Below, in pieces: positions 1 through 6,942 of a stretch of 54,409 nt of DNA (within the stretch, counting starts at the first letter, position 1; each line of letters starts with the position of its first letter). The position numbers and the translations under genes are program-made. Below the pieces are notes generated by a model. The model searched no databases, was not told the DNA's origin, and was given only the letters and a program-made list of their open reading frames with translations. Source of the stretch: a virus; the IMG/VR virus record IMGVR_UViG_3300035698_003858, positions 1-54,409 of that record; one strand, written 5' to 3'.

Positions 1-80
1 CACATGATGGCTGTGTAAGCAAAGATGCATGATGCCATCATAATGATAGCACCAATAGCTTCCTTCTTAGTCTTAGACAT
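1..80 (-). CDS. Partial small membrane protein, N-terminus only
   Basis: On the minus strand an ATG at 80-78 opens a frame that runs off the left edge, so only about 26 residues are visible. A good Shine-Dalgarno (GGAGGA, complement of 85-90) sits just upstream and fixes the start. The N-terminus has a Lys-rich head (MSKTKKEA) followed by a hydrophobic stretch rich in I, M, A and F, as in a membrane-anchored protein with the N-terminus in the cytoplasm. The function cannot be told from this piece. It is the only minus-strand gene I support, and it is divergent from the long plus-strand operon. Confidence 0.6.
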   Translation of the reverse strand, partial: MSKTKKEAIGAIIMMASCIFAYTAIM

Positions 81-322
81 AGATTCCTCCTGTGTCGTGA
101 AAAGACGGGGTGGGCGTGTTCCTTTTGGACACAATAACCCTGGGACCCCTACAACACTATAGTGAAGAGATTTCTGTATTTTTTTTGTTTATCCAGCATC
201 CTGTATATATTTTTTTTACATCTTGGCCCCTATTAAAGGATTGCACTCGGTTAGACGATAACTGTATAGAGGGGAAAGAAAAACGCGCCGTTTGTATACC
301 CTCCCCGAAAAGGTAGTACCTA
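81..322. promoter_or_regulatory. Divergent intergenic control region
   Basis: This is the only substantial gene-free stretch and it separates divergent genes. It holds two runs of eight T (179-186 and 210-217) spaced 31 bp start to start, about three helical turns, which is the arrangement expected to bend DNA. It also has a perfect 10-bp palindrome CACTATAGTG (155-164) and a promoter-like element near 241-270. A weak imperfect hairpin lies at about 117-133. No credible gene is seen here; an open frame covering 110-316 overlaps these elements and has no recognisable protein features. Confidence 0.5.
241..270 (+). promoter_or_regulatory. Candidate sigma70-type promoter
   Basis: TTGCAC (241-246) and TATAGA (265-270) are separated by 18 bp, resembling -35 and -10 boxes. 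The T-tracts lie upstream of them. The expected start would be near 277, about 45 bases before the first plus-strand gene. This is a match by eye only; phage-specific promoters could look different. Confidence 0.35.
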
Positions 323-718
323 ATGAAAACACATACACTATACATAGACTTCGAGAAGACCATCATTAAGGATGGAGGGACTAACGACTCAGGTACAACG
401 TACGATAAGAGCATGATCATCATGAGACTGTTCAAGCAGGAAGAAGGTCTCTTCAAACTGATCCAAGAAAAAAAGTTCGAACCTCACAACTATATTGATG
501 AGATGGTTGACTTCGTTATTAATACCCTGGATATTCTTAGCTGGGGAAGGAGTACGGTGGTGTTGGCCTCCTGTGCTCCTATAGCTAAAGAGGGGGCACA
601 GGACTCAAGCAGAGCATACCCTCACATGCAAGACTTTGAAGCTAGCTTTGCTTTTGCCTCGAAAGCTACATTCGACAGCATCGCTAAGTCTTTATTCAAA
701 AGAGCCTCCTTCCTGTAA
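323..718 (+). CDS. Hypothetical protein, possible diverged HAD-like fold
   Basis: 131 aa, first gene of the plus-strand series, with an AAGG sequence about 10 bases before the ATG. I do not recognise a family. The N-terminus LYIDFEKTII resembles the first motif of HAD phosphatases (hydrophobic strand then DxDxT), but the second Asp is Glu. VVLAS near residue 83 resembles HAD motif II (strand ending in Ser or Thr). The later Lys and acidic motifs are not obvious and the protein is short for the family, so this is only a suggestion. Its stop overlaps the next start as TAATG, implying translational coupling. Confidence 0.55.
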   Translation: MKTHTLYIDFEKTIIKDGGTNDSGTTYDKSMIIMRLFKQEEGLFKLIQEKKFEPHNYIDEMVDFVINTLDILSWGRSTVVLASCAPIAKEGAQDSSRAYPHMQDFEASFAFASKATFDSIAKSLFKRASFL

Positions 719-1116
719 TGGACCTAAGTCAGGATACTATCAATGCTACAGAAGGAAAGACCGTATGGGTTGAGTACGATGGCTGTGATCATTGGATAGA
801 GATGACGGAGCTTCAGTATGCTGCTATCTTTGCTCACTATAAAGGCGAGACTGCCTGTCAACTTGGTGGCCCCTGTGGCTGCTGCTCTGAAGGTCACAAA
901 TTCACATTAACCTCTTATGATCATACAAGGAAGCTGTTGTCCTTAAGTGACAAGGAAATACTTGCATACCTCAAGCAAGAAGAAGTATTCCAAGAAGAGG
1001 TTGCTACTAATGCTGCTGCTCACAAGAAGCTACTAGAAGACGGAGGCCTGAAGATACCCGACTCCCTACCTAGCAGCACTGCCGATAAGGGTAGGCTATA
1101 CAACTCTGGACTATGA
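718..1116 (+). CDS. Small Cys-rich protein, member 1 of a tandem family
   Basis: 132 aa. The N-terminal VWVEYDGCDHW (residues 16-26) matches the start of the next four proteins, which share a Y-x-x-C-G-[C/H] type motif. A second Cys cluster CQLGGPCGCC (47-56) takes the place of their CxxC. The pattern suggests metal binding, probably zinc. The C-terminal half is charged and helical-looking (LSDKEILAYLKQEEVFQEEV). It overlaps the preceding gene by TAATG and the next by ATGA. The function is unknown; this is the most divergent copy. Confidence 0.6.
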   Translation: MDLSQDTINATEGKTVWVEYDGCDHWIEMTELQYAAIFAHYKGETACQLGGPCGCCSEGHKFTLTSYDHTRKLLSLSDKEILAYLKQEEVFQEEVATNAAAHKKLLEDGGLKIPDSLPSSTADKGRLYNSGL

Positions 1117-1418
1117 TATACTACTACTCTGGCTGTGGCTGCGGAATAGACATCGATGACGAGCGCATTGACGACTACTGCTATAAAGGCCCCAATGGTT
1201 ATGAGTTGAATGGGTATTGCTATCATTGCTCGTTAGAGTCTAATCTGCTATTTGATAACCGTGGTGCTGTTTTCTCTGCTGGTGCAGGTACTAACACATC
1301 TAAGGTCTACATACACAGTAGAACCCTACCGATCACAGGGGGGCCTAACTCTCATGCCACACCTATTGAAGGTCCCTCGGTAAGAGGACAGTACTGGGGA
1401 TTAACAGAGGTACGATGA
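1113..1418 (+). CDS. Small Cys-rich protein, member 2 of a tandem family
   Basis: 101 aa. The N-terminal YYYSGCGCGIDI carries C8 and C10, and YCYHC gives C36 and C39, with an extra C23. Together they make the CxC...CxxC arrangement of the cluster, likely a small zinc-binding fold. The C-terminus is low in charge and rich in G, T, S and P, without recognisable motifs. Start and stop overlap the neighbouring genes by the four-base ATGA. The role is unknown. Linkage to structural genes and late position suggest a small virion or assembly protein, but that is inference. Confidence 0.6.
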   Translation: MIYYYSGCGCGIDIDDERIDDYCYKGPNGYELNGYCYHCSLESNLLFDNRGAVFSAGAGTNTSKVYIHSRTLPITGGPNSHATPIEGPSVRGQYWGLTEVR

Positions 1419-1705
1419 TTAAGACGATCTGGGTTACCTACGAGTATTGTGGTTGTGATAGCGAGATCACCATAGAACAGTACAGGAAGTACAACGAAGG
1501 TAGTATCAAGATATACTACGTAGACGGAACAGGCTTTATCTTTGCAGGGCAGAGCTGTTATTTTTGCAAAAACGACCCACAACATTTATATGACCTTGTT
1601 AATCACCGGCTTAAAGAAGCTACTCGGACGAGAGAAGAACACGGATTCGATGCAGGACCAGCAGTCCCCCTCGTCTTCGACATCCCCGAAGGGACATCAT
1701 GGTAG
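1415..1705 (+). CDS. Small Cys-rich protein, member 3 of a tandem family
   Basis: 96 aa. IWVTYEYCGCDSEITIEQY holds C12 and C14, and SCYFC holds C48 and C51, the clearest example of the family pattern. The spacing suits a two-knuckle zinc-binding fold. The C-terminus is short and Pro-rich (AGPAVPLVFDIPEG). The gene overlaps the previous one by ATGA, and the likely start of the next gene lies inside it. The function is unknown. Confidence 0.6.
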   Translation: MIKTIWVTYEYCGCDSEITIEQYRKYNEGSIKIYYVDGTGFIFAGQSCYFCKNDPQHLYDLVNHRLKEATRTREEHGFDAGPAVPLVFDIPEGTSW

Positions 1706-2111
1706 GTACCTAAAGGCTTATGAGTGGATACAGTTCACGTCATGCGGCCATTCTTCTTTGGTAGCCACATCAGAGCTAGAAGACCATGACATAGAGTCTA
1801 TCACTACGATAGACGACGGAATAGCATTACCGTACTACTGTAGCTCTTGTGTGACCGATTTAAGGACAGATATACCAGAAGTGGTCCTATCTCACAATCA
1901 GCCCTACTTCCCTGGCCTAACAACCCCGGTAGACTTTTCCAACCTACAGTTGACGCGACAAGAAATAACGGAGCTACAAACTGCTGTAAACAACTCCACT
2001 CTACTGCGAGGCACCAAGTTTAACAACATTTCCATAACCAGATTTGGATCTGGGCTCCATATAGAGGTGTGCCCCAGTAGAACACTAACAAAAGTAACAA
2101 TCATAATATGA
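1650..2111 (+). CDS. Small Cys-rich protein, member 4 of a tandem family
   Basis: About 153 aa from the ATG at 1650. The frame is open further upstream (ATG at 1542), but family homology begins only at AYEWIQFTSCGH (residues 23-34) and no ATG, GTG or TTG lies closer than 1650, so 1650 is the best choice. It overlaps member 3 by 56 bases. C32, H34, C64 and C67 form the family motif, with His replacing the second Cys. The remaining C-terminal part is polar and unrecognised. The stop overlaps the next start by ATGA. Function unknown. Confidence 0.5.
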   Translation: MQDQQSPSSSTSPKGHHGRYLKAYEWIQFTSCGHSSLVATSELEDHDIESITTIDDGIALPYYCSSCVTDLRTDIPEVVLSHNQPYFPGLTTPVDFSNLQLTRQEITELQTAVNNSTLLRGTKFNNISITRFGSGLHIEVCPSRTLTKVTIII

Positions 2112-2599
2112 CTAACAGAAAATACTATACCTACCAAGACTGTGGCTGTGCCATAGAACTCACAGAGACCGAATTCGCAAAGGAGGCCTCAGTAGATGAC
2201 GACACTATCTATGGAGACTGTGCTGTCTGCGTTGACGAGACCAAGCAGCATGAGCCAGCAAACCCCTTTGATCACATCAGCGTGAGTGGGCTATATCAAC
2301 CAGGGGTCATACCCAATCACACGATGCAGGTACCTTGGTCACACCAGTATACGTATCCAGACCCTAACTCGAATATTATCATTAACGACACTACCTCGAC
2401 CCCTATTGATCATAACGCAATCTGGACGAACCACAACCATTCTATAACTAGTAGTCAAGGTAATCTCAGAGCTGGTGACTTCATTAGTATGGATGCTAAG
2501 GGTAAGCTCACCAACGTCACCGTTGATCAGCTCTCTGCGATGAATAAGCTTAATGCTGATGCCTCTCTTGGTAACTTTAAAGCTGACATTACCTTCTAG
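2108..2599 (+). CDS. Cys-rich protein, member 5 of a tandem family, longer C-terminus
   Basis: 163 aa. YYTYQDCGCAIELTETEF (C12, C14) and DCAVC (C38, C41) give the family motif. The remaining 120 residues are a polar extension rich in N, T, D and H, ending in a segment (RAGDFISMDAKGKLTNVTVDQL) that looks like a small beta-structured domain. This is the last of the five adjacent copies and is followed by the only gap in this part of the cluster. Function unknown. Confidence 0.6.
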   Translation: MTNRKYYTYQDCGCAIELTETEFAKEASVDDDTIYGDCAVCVDETKQHEPANPFDHISVSGLYQPGVIPNHTMQVPWSHQYTYPDPNSNIIINDTTSTPIDHNAIWTNHNHSITSSQGNLRAGDFISMDAKGKLTNVTVDQLSAMNKLNADASLGNFKADITF

Positions 2600-2659
2600 G
2601 ATTAATTTCGCCGCGTTTGCTTTACCCCTTAAAAGAAAACTCCTAAGTACGGAAAGGTT

Positions 2660-2692
2660 ATGGTAGACATTCTAAAGTACTGCACCGCATAA
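2660..2692 (+). CDS. Possible 10-codon leader peptide upstream of the next gene
   Basis: An ATG at 2660 with a good Shine-Dalgarno (GGAAAGG) opens a 10-codon frame, MVDILKYCTA, that stops four bases before the ATG at 2697. The next gene has no convincing ribosome site of its own. The short frame may feed ribosomes to it by reinitiation. Alternatively, it could be the true N-terminus joined by a +1 shift, since frame 2697 is open upstream to 2676. Neither is proven; it could also be chance. Confidence 0.3.
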   Translation: MVDILKYCTA

Positions 2693-2696
2693 AGAT

Positions 2697-3251
2697 ATGC
2701 TCATATTATACACCCACGCAACAGGAGAGGCCCTAACAGGCGTAGTAGGATCGATCCCTGATCGAACCCAGGCGTTCTCTACTACTTTCCTACTAGACTC
2801 CCTACCTCTAAGTAACATAGTTACTCCAGGAGAGGGGAGTGGTACCTTATGGGTATACTCAAAGCACTACTTCAATGTCTTTACGTTCGATGGCGCTACT
2901 GGAGCATCAGATGTTTCAATTTGTCTGTTATCAGCAGATTCGCCTGATCAAATCTATCTTGCTCCTGCTTTAACGCATGACGAAGGTATTACGGGTTCTC
3001 ACCATTATGGGGTTCAGACAGGTCTACCATGGACTGACACTGAACCTTCCTTCGTAAAAGGACAGGGGTGGGACAATAGTATTCTATTAACTAACGGATC
3101 CGGTGATCTAGGATCAGTAGTTGGGGTAGGCACTTCTTCTGGAGACCTCTTGGGCTTCTGGTTGGCAAGGCGCTTTACAGAGAACTATGAGTTCACTGGT
3201 CCAACAGGTACTGGTCATATTAACTTTGGGATCTCAGCACAACCATCCTAA
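2697..3251 (+). CDS. Hypothetical protein, beta-rich, virion-like
   Basis: 184 aa with few Lys, many G, S, T and aromatic residues and no signal peptide or membrane segment, as in many phage structural proteins with beta-sandwich folds. I recognise no family. The start is uncertain: there is little Shine-Dalgarno before 2697, while a well-placed one precedes the short frame at 2660. The gene stands between the Cys-motif cluster and a small zinc-ribbon protein. Confidence 0.55.
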   Translation: MLILYTHATGEALTGVVGSIPDRTQAFSTTFLLDSLPLSNIVTPGEGSGTLWVYSKHYFNVFTFDGATGASDVSICLLSADSPDQIYLAPALTHDEGITGSHHYGVQTGLPWTDTEPSFVKGQGWDNSILLTNGSGDLGSVVGVGTSSGDLLGFWLARRFTENYEFTGPTGTGHINFGISAQPS

Positions 3252-3267
3252 GCAAATGAAGAGAGTT

Positions 3268-3450
3268 ATGGCCAATGAACAGAAACTAGCAGTACTATGG
3301 AGGTGTGATAAGAAGGATTGTTTAAAGATCAACTACCGTACATTGCAACCTGGTAGTACAATAACAACAGATAGCTGTGACTCGTGTCACAGACATATAC
3401 GAGAACCAATCTGGGAAGAGGTTGGTCTCAAAGATAAAGATAAGAAATAG
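3268..3450 (+). CDS. Small zinc-ribbon protein
   Basis: 60 aa from the ATG at 3268 (MANEQKLAVLWRC); other in-frame ATGs lie at 3256 and 3187, and the last would overlap the preceding gene. C13 and C18, then C37 and C40 (CDSCHRH), form two Cys pairs about 18 residues apart, as in a single zinc-ribbon. The C-terminus is short and Lys-rich. Such proteins may bind nucleic acid or act as small structural modules; nothing here decides which. The stop abuts the next start directly. Confidence 0.5.
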   Translation: MANEQKLAVLWRCDKKDCLKINYRTLQPGSTITTDSCDSCHRHIREPIWEEVGLKDKDKK

Positions 3451-3849
3451 ATGGAAAGTTACGGAAACAAAATGGAAGATTCAAGATACTTAGTTCAGGA
3501 CGAAGCGTTACTGAAGGACACTAGCAGCTACCCTATTACGGACGCGTCTATCGTCTTGTCGCCTACGGCGACGGTACCGGACATCCTTACGGGGGGACAG
3601 CGTAAAAGAAAATTCGCAATGGTACTCTCAATGGCAGGACTGCCGGGGTTCCAGAAGCTAGAGGATCCGGTGATCCTGTCTTCATCGTTGCCAAAAGTCC
3701 TTATTGATGGGGATAGCATCGAGATTTTACGTTCGCGAGCTCATGCTGAGCTCGACGCAATGTTCAATGTGTTTGAAGACTCAACTAATGGCACACTCGA
3801 CATGACCATGCCTGACGAAAAGGAGCAAGTTGAAAGTGGAGAACGATAG
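3451..3849 (+). CDS. Hypothetical protein
   Basis: 132 aa, unrecognised. There is a second in-frame ATG at 3472 (MEDSRYL). The middle carries a basic GGQRKRKFAMVL patch. The C-terminus is acidic (TMPDEKEQVESGE). No membrane segments or catalytic motifs are seen. The end overlaps the next gene, whose AGGAG ribosome site lies inside this frame. Confidence 0.5.
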   Translation: MESYGNKMEDSRYLVQDEALLKDTSSYPITDASIVLSPTATVPDILTGGQRKRKFAMVLSMAGLPGFQKLEDPVILSSSLPKVLIDGDSIEILRSRAHAELDAMFNVFEDSTNGTLDMTMPDEKEQVESGER

Positions 3850-4195
3850 AAAGCTACAACAGAGACGAGACGCCATTGGTCAGTACATAACTCTACGCAA
3901 CGTAGGGACTGACAATGAATCGTTGTTCATTCGTTTCGACGAATTAGCAATGGACCTAATGCGTGTACCTCAGCTCAAGTTCTCCGTTAGTGCATTTGAA
4001 CACCACCTCATTAAAGAGGTGAACGACAAGGTCATGAACAGACCTATGACACAGGAGAGCTTCAACAGACTCTGTGATTATGTTTGGGACCTTGCTCTCT
4101 TCTGTACATCTGAAAGAAACAAAGATGAAAAACAAACAACTGGAATCTTGGAGGACCGCGCTCGAAGGAAGCGCGAGGGTCGTATTAGAAAGTAG
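3830..4195 (+). CDS. Hypothetical protein, TTG start
   Basis: About 121 aa. The start is the TTG at 3830, just after AAGGAG (3820-3825); an in-frame GTG at 3836 is an alternative with longer spacing. The protein is charged and helical-looking, with a basic C-terminus (EDRARRKREGRIRK) that could bind nucleic acid. It overlaps the previous gene by 20 bases and the next by about 70. No family recognised. Confidence 0.5.
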   Translation: MKVENDRKLQQRRDAIGQYITLRNVGTDNESLFIRFDELAMDLMRVPQLKFSVSAFEHHLIKEVNDKVMNRPMTQESFNRLCDYVWDLALFCTSERNKDEKQTTGILEDRARRKREGRIRK

Positions 4196-4361
4196 ATACC
4201 CAGATTACATGAGGACCTACTTTAGGTTTCGAGATCGTACAGGGCCGCAGTGCCCTTATTGTCTTGGTGTGCTAAAGAATCTTTATGTACGTGAGGTAGA
4301 ACGACTAAGAGGAGATTTCCTTAAGATGATAGAGACAGGAGACTGGTCTAACTATGAGTGA
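4125..4361 (+). CDS. Small protein with CPYC motif
   Basis: 78 aa from ATG 4125 (MKNKQLESW); an earlier in-frame ATG at 4074 would deepen the overlap with the preceding gene. The centre is basic and aromatic (MRTYFRFRDRTG), followed by CPYC at 43-46. With only two Cys it would need a partner or a dimer to hold zinc. A CxxC redox motif is an alternative, but no thioredoxin fold is apparent. It overlaps the next gene by eight bases. Confidence 0.5.
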   Translation: MKNKQLESWRTALEGSARVVLESRYPDYMRTYFRFRDRTGPQCPYCLGVLKNLYVREVERLRGDFLKMIETGDWSNYE

Positions 4362-5145
4362 TACACCAAACCCATTCGACCCCTTTGATATGCCTTCCCC
4401 AAAGAAGGCAGAGTCAAAGGAAGAGATAGAGACACCAGACAAGGAAGGTAACATTGTTCTGTCTGCGGACGCATCCAATCCCCTTGTGGCACATGCACAG
4501 GAAGCTGGTGTGTTCCTGACTAAGAACAGCATGGAGGTGCTGGACAAGTTCTATCACAGAGCTAAGTACGGCCACCAAGGGGCTATGCCCATGCGATGTA
4601 AGGCAGAGAAATGCCGGTTCATTAATATGTGCCCCCTTCATGAAGCAGGAGAGAAGCTACCCCTTAATAAGAGATGTCCAGTAGAGAGTGCTCTTGTTGA
4701 CATATGGGCTGGTAAGCTCATTGAATCACTAGAGATAGAGGTAGGCAACCCTGACTACGCAGTTGACCTAGACATGGTTTACGAACTCGCTGGCTTAGAG
4801 CTTATCAGAAACAGAGCTGCAGTTCACTTGTCTGACAACCCAGAGTTGTTCAACGAGAAGATCGTTGGATACTCCCCACAGGGTGACCCTATCTTCGATG
4901 ACAAGCCCAACCTTTCCCTCCTCATACTTGAGAAGTACGGAAAGAGAGTAGATAAGCTACGTGACCAGTTGCTTGCCACCAGGCATGCACAAGCCAAGCT
5001 CGGTAAGCTGGCTAGTGACAACTCAGTCCGTGCATCTAACATTAAAGAAAAAGCTCGCAAGATTGCAGAAGCCAGAAGGAGTGGAGACAAGCTAGTTGAT
5101 GCTGAATTCGAAGTGAAGGAACCAGAAGCAGAAGATGAATCGTAA
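4354..5145 (+). CDS. Cys-cluster protein, possible small-terminase role
   Basis: 263 aa. The N-terminus is acidic and Pro-rich. A four-Cys cluster (C82, C87, C93, C108) lies in the segment from MRCKAEKC to KRCPVE and could bind a metal or an Fe-S cluster. A long helical part follows, and the basic C-terminal half (KEKARKIAEARRSGDK) ends in an acidic tail. Proteins with this layout can be found near terminase genes, and a DNA-recognition or small-terminase role is possible. That is inference from position: there is no clear helix-turn-helix, and TerL is 5 kb downstream. It overlaps the nuclease gene by 11 bases. Confidence 0.5.
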   Translation: MSDTPNPFDPFDMPSPKKAESKEEIETPDKEGNIVLSADASNPLVAHAQEAGVFLTKNSMEVLDKFYHRAKYGHQGAMPMRCKAEKCRFINMCPLHEAGEKLPLNKRCPVESALVDIWAGKLIESLEIEVGNPDYAVDLDMVYELAGLELIRNRAAVHLSDNPELFNEKIVGYSPQGDPIFDDKPNLSLLILEKYGKRVDKLRDQLLATRHAQAKLGKLASDNSVRASNIKEKARKIAEARRSGDKLVDAEFEVKEPEAEDES

Positions 5146-6940
5146 GGCGTTTTATGACCTAGAAACAACAGGAGTCGGTAGAGGAGCTTTAGGTTCCTTG
5201 ACCGACCCTGTTGGTGTATACTCAGTTGGGTATCAGTTAGGTAACAACAAGCCAGTCGGTATGTTCGGCAAGACAGACTTACCTATGGAAGAGGGGGCAG
5301 CGCACATCGCAAAGATGAGCTCAAACGCCAGAGGGCTCGCTGCCACTACGATGACAGAAACTGCTATGCTCAAAGAGTTCGTATCCAACCTAAAGAGGGA
5401 TGGTGTCGATGAGCTAGTAGGATTCAACATACATAACTATGATTCTCCTCTATTGGTGAAGAGACTACGCCACTTGGGTCTATCTCATGAGGCAGACTAC
5501 GTGAACAGCGTTAAACACACAGATGTAATGCACATGGTCAAAAGCAAGATGGACCATGCTCTTTCTGGTTACAAAGGTAAGATCGATTGGAACTTCGGTG
5601 ACGAGATGTCCAAGGGGCTAAGCCTTGAGGCTATAGCCCGTGGCTTAGGTCTATCAACTGACACAGCACACGCAGCAGCTACAGACGTTAGTCTTACAAG
5701 GAAGGTGTACGACATCGCCAGTAATGGTGACGAATTCGCTAGACGATTTAATGCAGCTAACTGGGCTAAGGAAGTAGACGTAAGATCTGTGTCGGCCAAG
5801 CGTCGTCAATATAAACAGTCAGATATCTACACCCACGGAGACGCCCCCATAGACCCTGACGCGTACAGAGCCGTCATGTCGTCTGAGTCTATGCATAGCC
5901 AGGTTACGCAAGCACAGGCGCAAGGAGGAGTGGGCCCTAGGAGCTCCTACACAACAGCCTCTGCACCGTCACAAATGGCCGGGAATGATCTTCCTCTTTT
6001 AGGTGGTGACTGGGGCTCTCAGGGTACAGTCAAAGACCAAGCAGTACGTTTAGCTGACAAGCACGGCATCTCAATCAATGAGGCTACCGATATAGTCAAA
6101 AGCAACCTTAACAAAGGTAAAGACGAGATACTCAAAGGAATGGGTGACGTTGTCAGGAAAGGCAAGAGTGCAGGTAGCTTCATGCCACCTAAGCATGTAG
6201 CTGCAGTAGTTGGAGGTCTCATAGGTGGAGCATGGGTGCTAGACAAGGTGAGCTCAGACGACACACCCCTAGACGACGCTGATTTTATATCCGCTAGCCT
6301 TCTTGGTTCCAATCGTCGTGAGATCATGAAACTTGTGCAAGACACCGATGGTATACAGCATATGAACAAGGTAGTTGGCGAAAGAGCTACCTTTGGTGCT
6401 ATGAAAGCCGGTAAAGCTGTGCACAATCAGATAGAGCATGAGTTCTCTTCTTCAAGTGATTTTGTTGGTGCTGAGGTTGCAGTTTCTGATAAATATTTAG
6501 GAGTTAAGGGATTTGTTGATATTGTTACAAATGTTAACGGACAAGATGTTCCTATCGAAGTAAAAACAGTAGATGACGCGCGAATTGATGAGTTGCAAGG
6601 TCCTACGGAAAAACACAGAGCACAGGCTAATTTCTATGCTCACGCCCTTGGATCGGACCATGGCTACGTATTGTACGCCTCAAGAGACAACCCTAAGAAG
6701 AGAAAAGCCTTCCGTGTAACCTACGACCCTGGATCTTTGATGGCACAGGTACAAGAATTCAGAACTGCAGTCCATATGGCCGATTACTCGTCAGGTTGGA
6801 GAGCACCCCTGGACAGATTCTTCGGAAATAAATCAGGCACAAGAGACCAAACAAATCGTAATTATCTACACGGTCTTCCGCGCACAGAGCGCACAGAGAA
6901 TAATAGCTATGTAGGATCAAGATCCCTACCAAGGAACTAG
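5135..6940 (+). CDS. DEDDh exonuclease fused to PD-(D/E)XK nuclease
   Basis: 601 aa. Residues 1-195 are a DnaQ-like 3'-5' exonuclease: FYDLETTG (D8, E10), NYD (D103) and HAAATD (H179, D184, the HxxxxD signature). Residues about 215-350 are a polar linker. Residues 353-369 form a hydrophobic Gly/Ala/Val stretch, possibly a membrane segment or glycine zipper. Residues about 400-535 are a RecB/Cas4-like nuclease: GFVDIV (D462), IEVK (E475, K477) and QANFY (Q497, Y501). All catalytic residues needed by both families are visible. The fusion lies upstream of three membrane-like genes, not among replication genes. It may trim DNA during packaging or act on DNA as part of the virion; both are inference. 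Codons around 6430-6620 are more AT-rich than elsewhere. Confidence 0.85.
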   Translation: MNRKAFYDLETTGVGRGALGSLTDPVGVYSVGYQLGNNKPVGMFGKTDLPMEEGAAHIAKMSSNARGLAATTMTETAMLKEFVSNLKRDGVDELVGFNIHNYDSPLLVKRLRHLGLSHEADYVNSVKHTDVMHMVKSKMDHALSGYKGKIDWNFGDEMSKGLSLEAIARGLGLSTDTAHAAATDVSLTRKVYDIASNGDEFARRFNAANWAKEVDVRSVSAKRRQYKQSDIYTHGDAPIDPDAYRAVMSSESMHSQVTQAQAQGGVGPRSSYTTASAPSQMAGNDLPLLGGDWGSQGTVKDQAVRLADKHGISINEATDIVKSNLNKGKDEILKGMGDVVRKGKSAGSFMPPKHVAAVVGGLIGGAWVLDKVSSDDTPLDDADFISASLLGSNRREIMKLVQDTDGIQHMNKVVGERATFGAMKAGKAVHNQIEHEFSSSSDFVGAEVAVSDKYLGVKGFVDIVTNVNGQDVPIEVKTVDDARIDELQGPTEKHRAQANFYAHALGSDHGYVLYASRDNPKKRKAFRVTYDPGSLMAQVQEFRTAVHMADYSSGWRAPLDRFFGNKSGTRDQTNRNYLHGLPRTERTENNSYVGSRSLPRN

Positions 6941-6942
6941 TC

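Noticed and set aside
1542-1649. Longer start for the fourth Cys-motif gene
   Set aside because: Would lie almost entirely within the preceding gene; the family similarity begins well downstream.
6019-6426. Minus-strand frame of 135 codons opposite the nuclease fusion
   Set aside because: Lies inside a confidently assigned gene and has low-complexity Ser/Pro/Leu composition.
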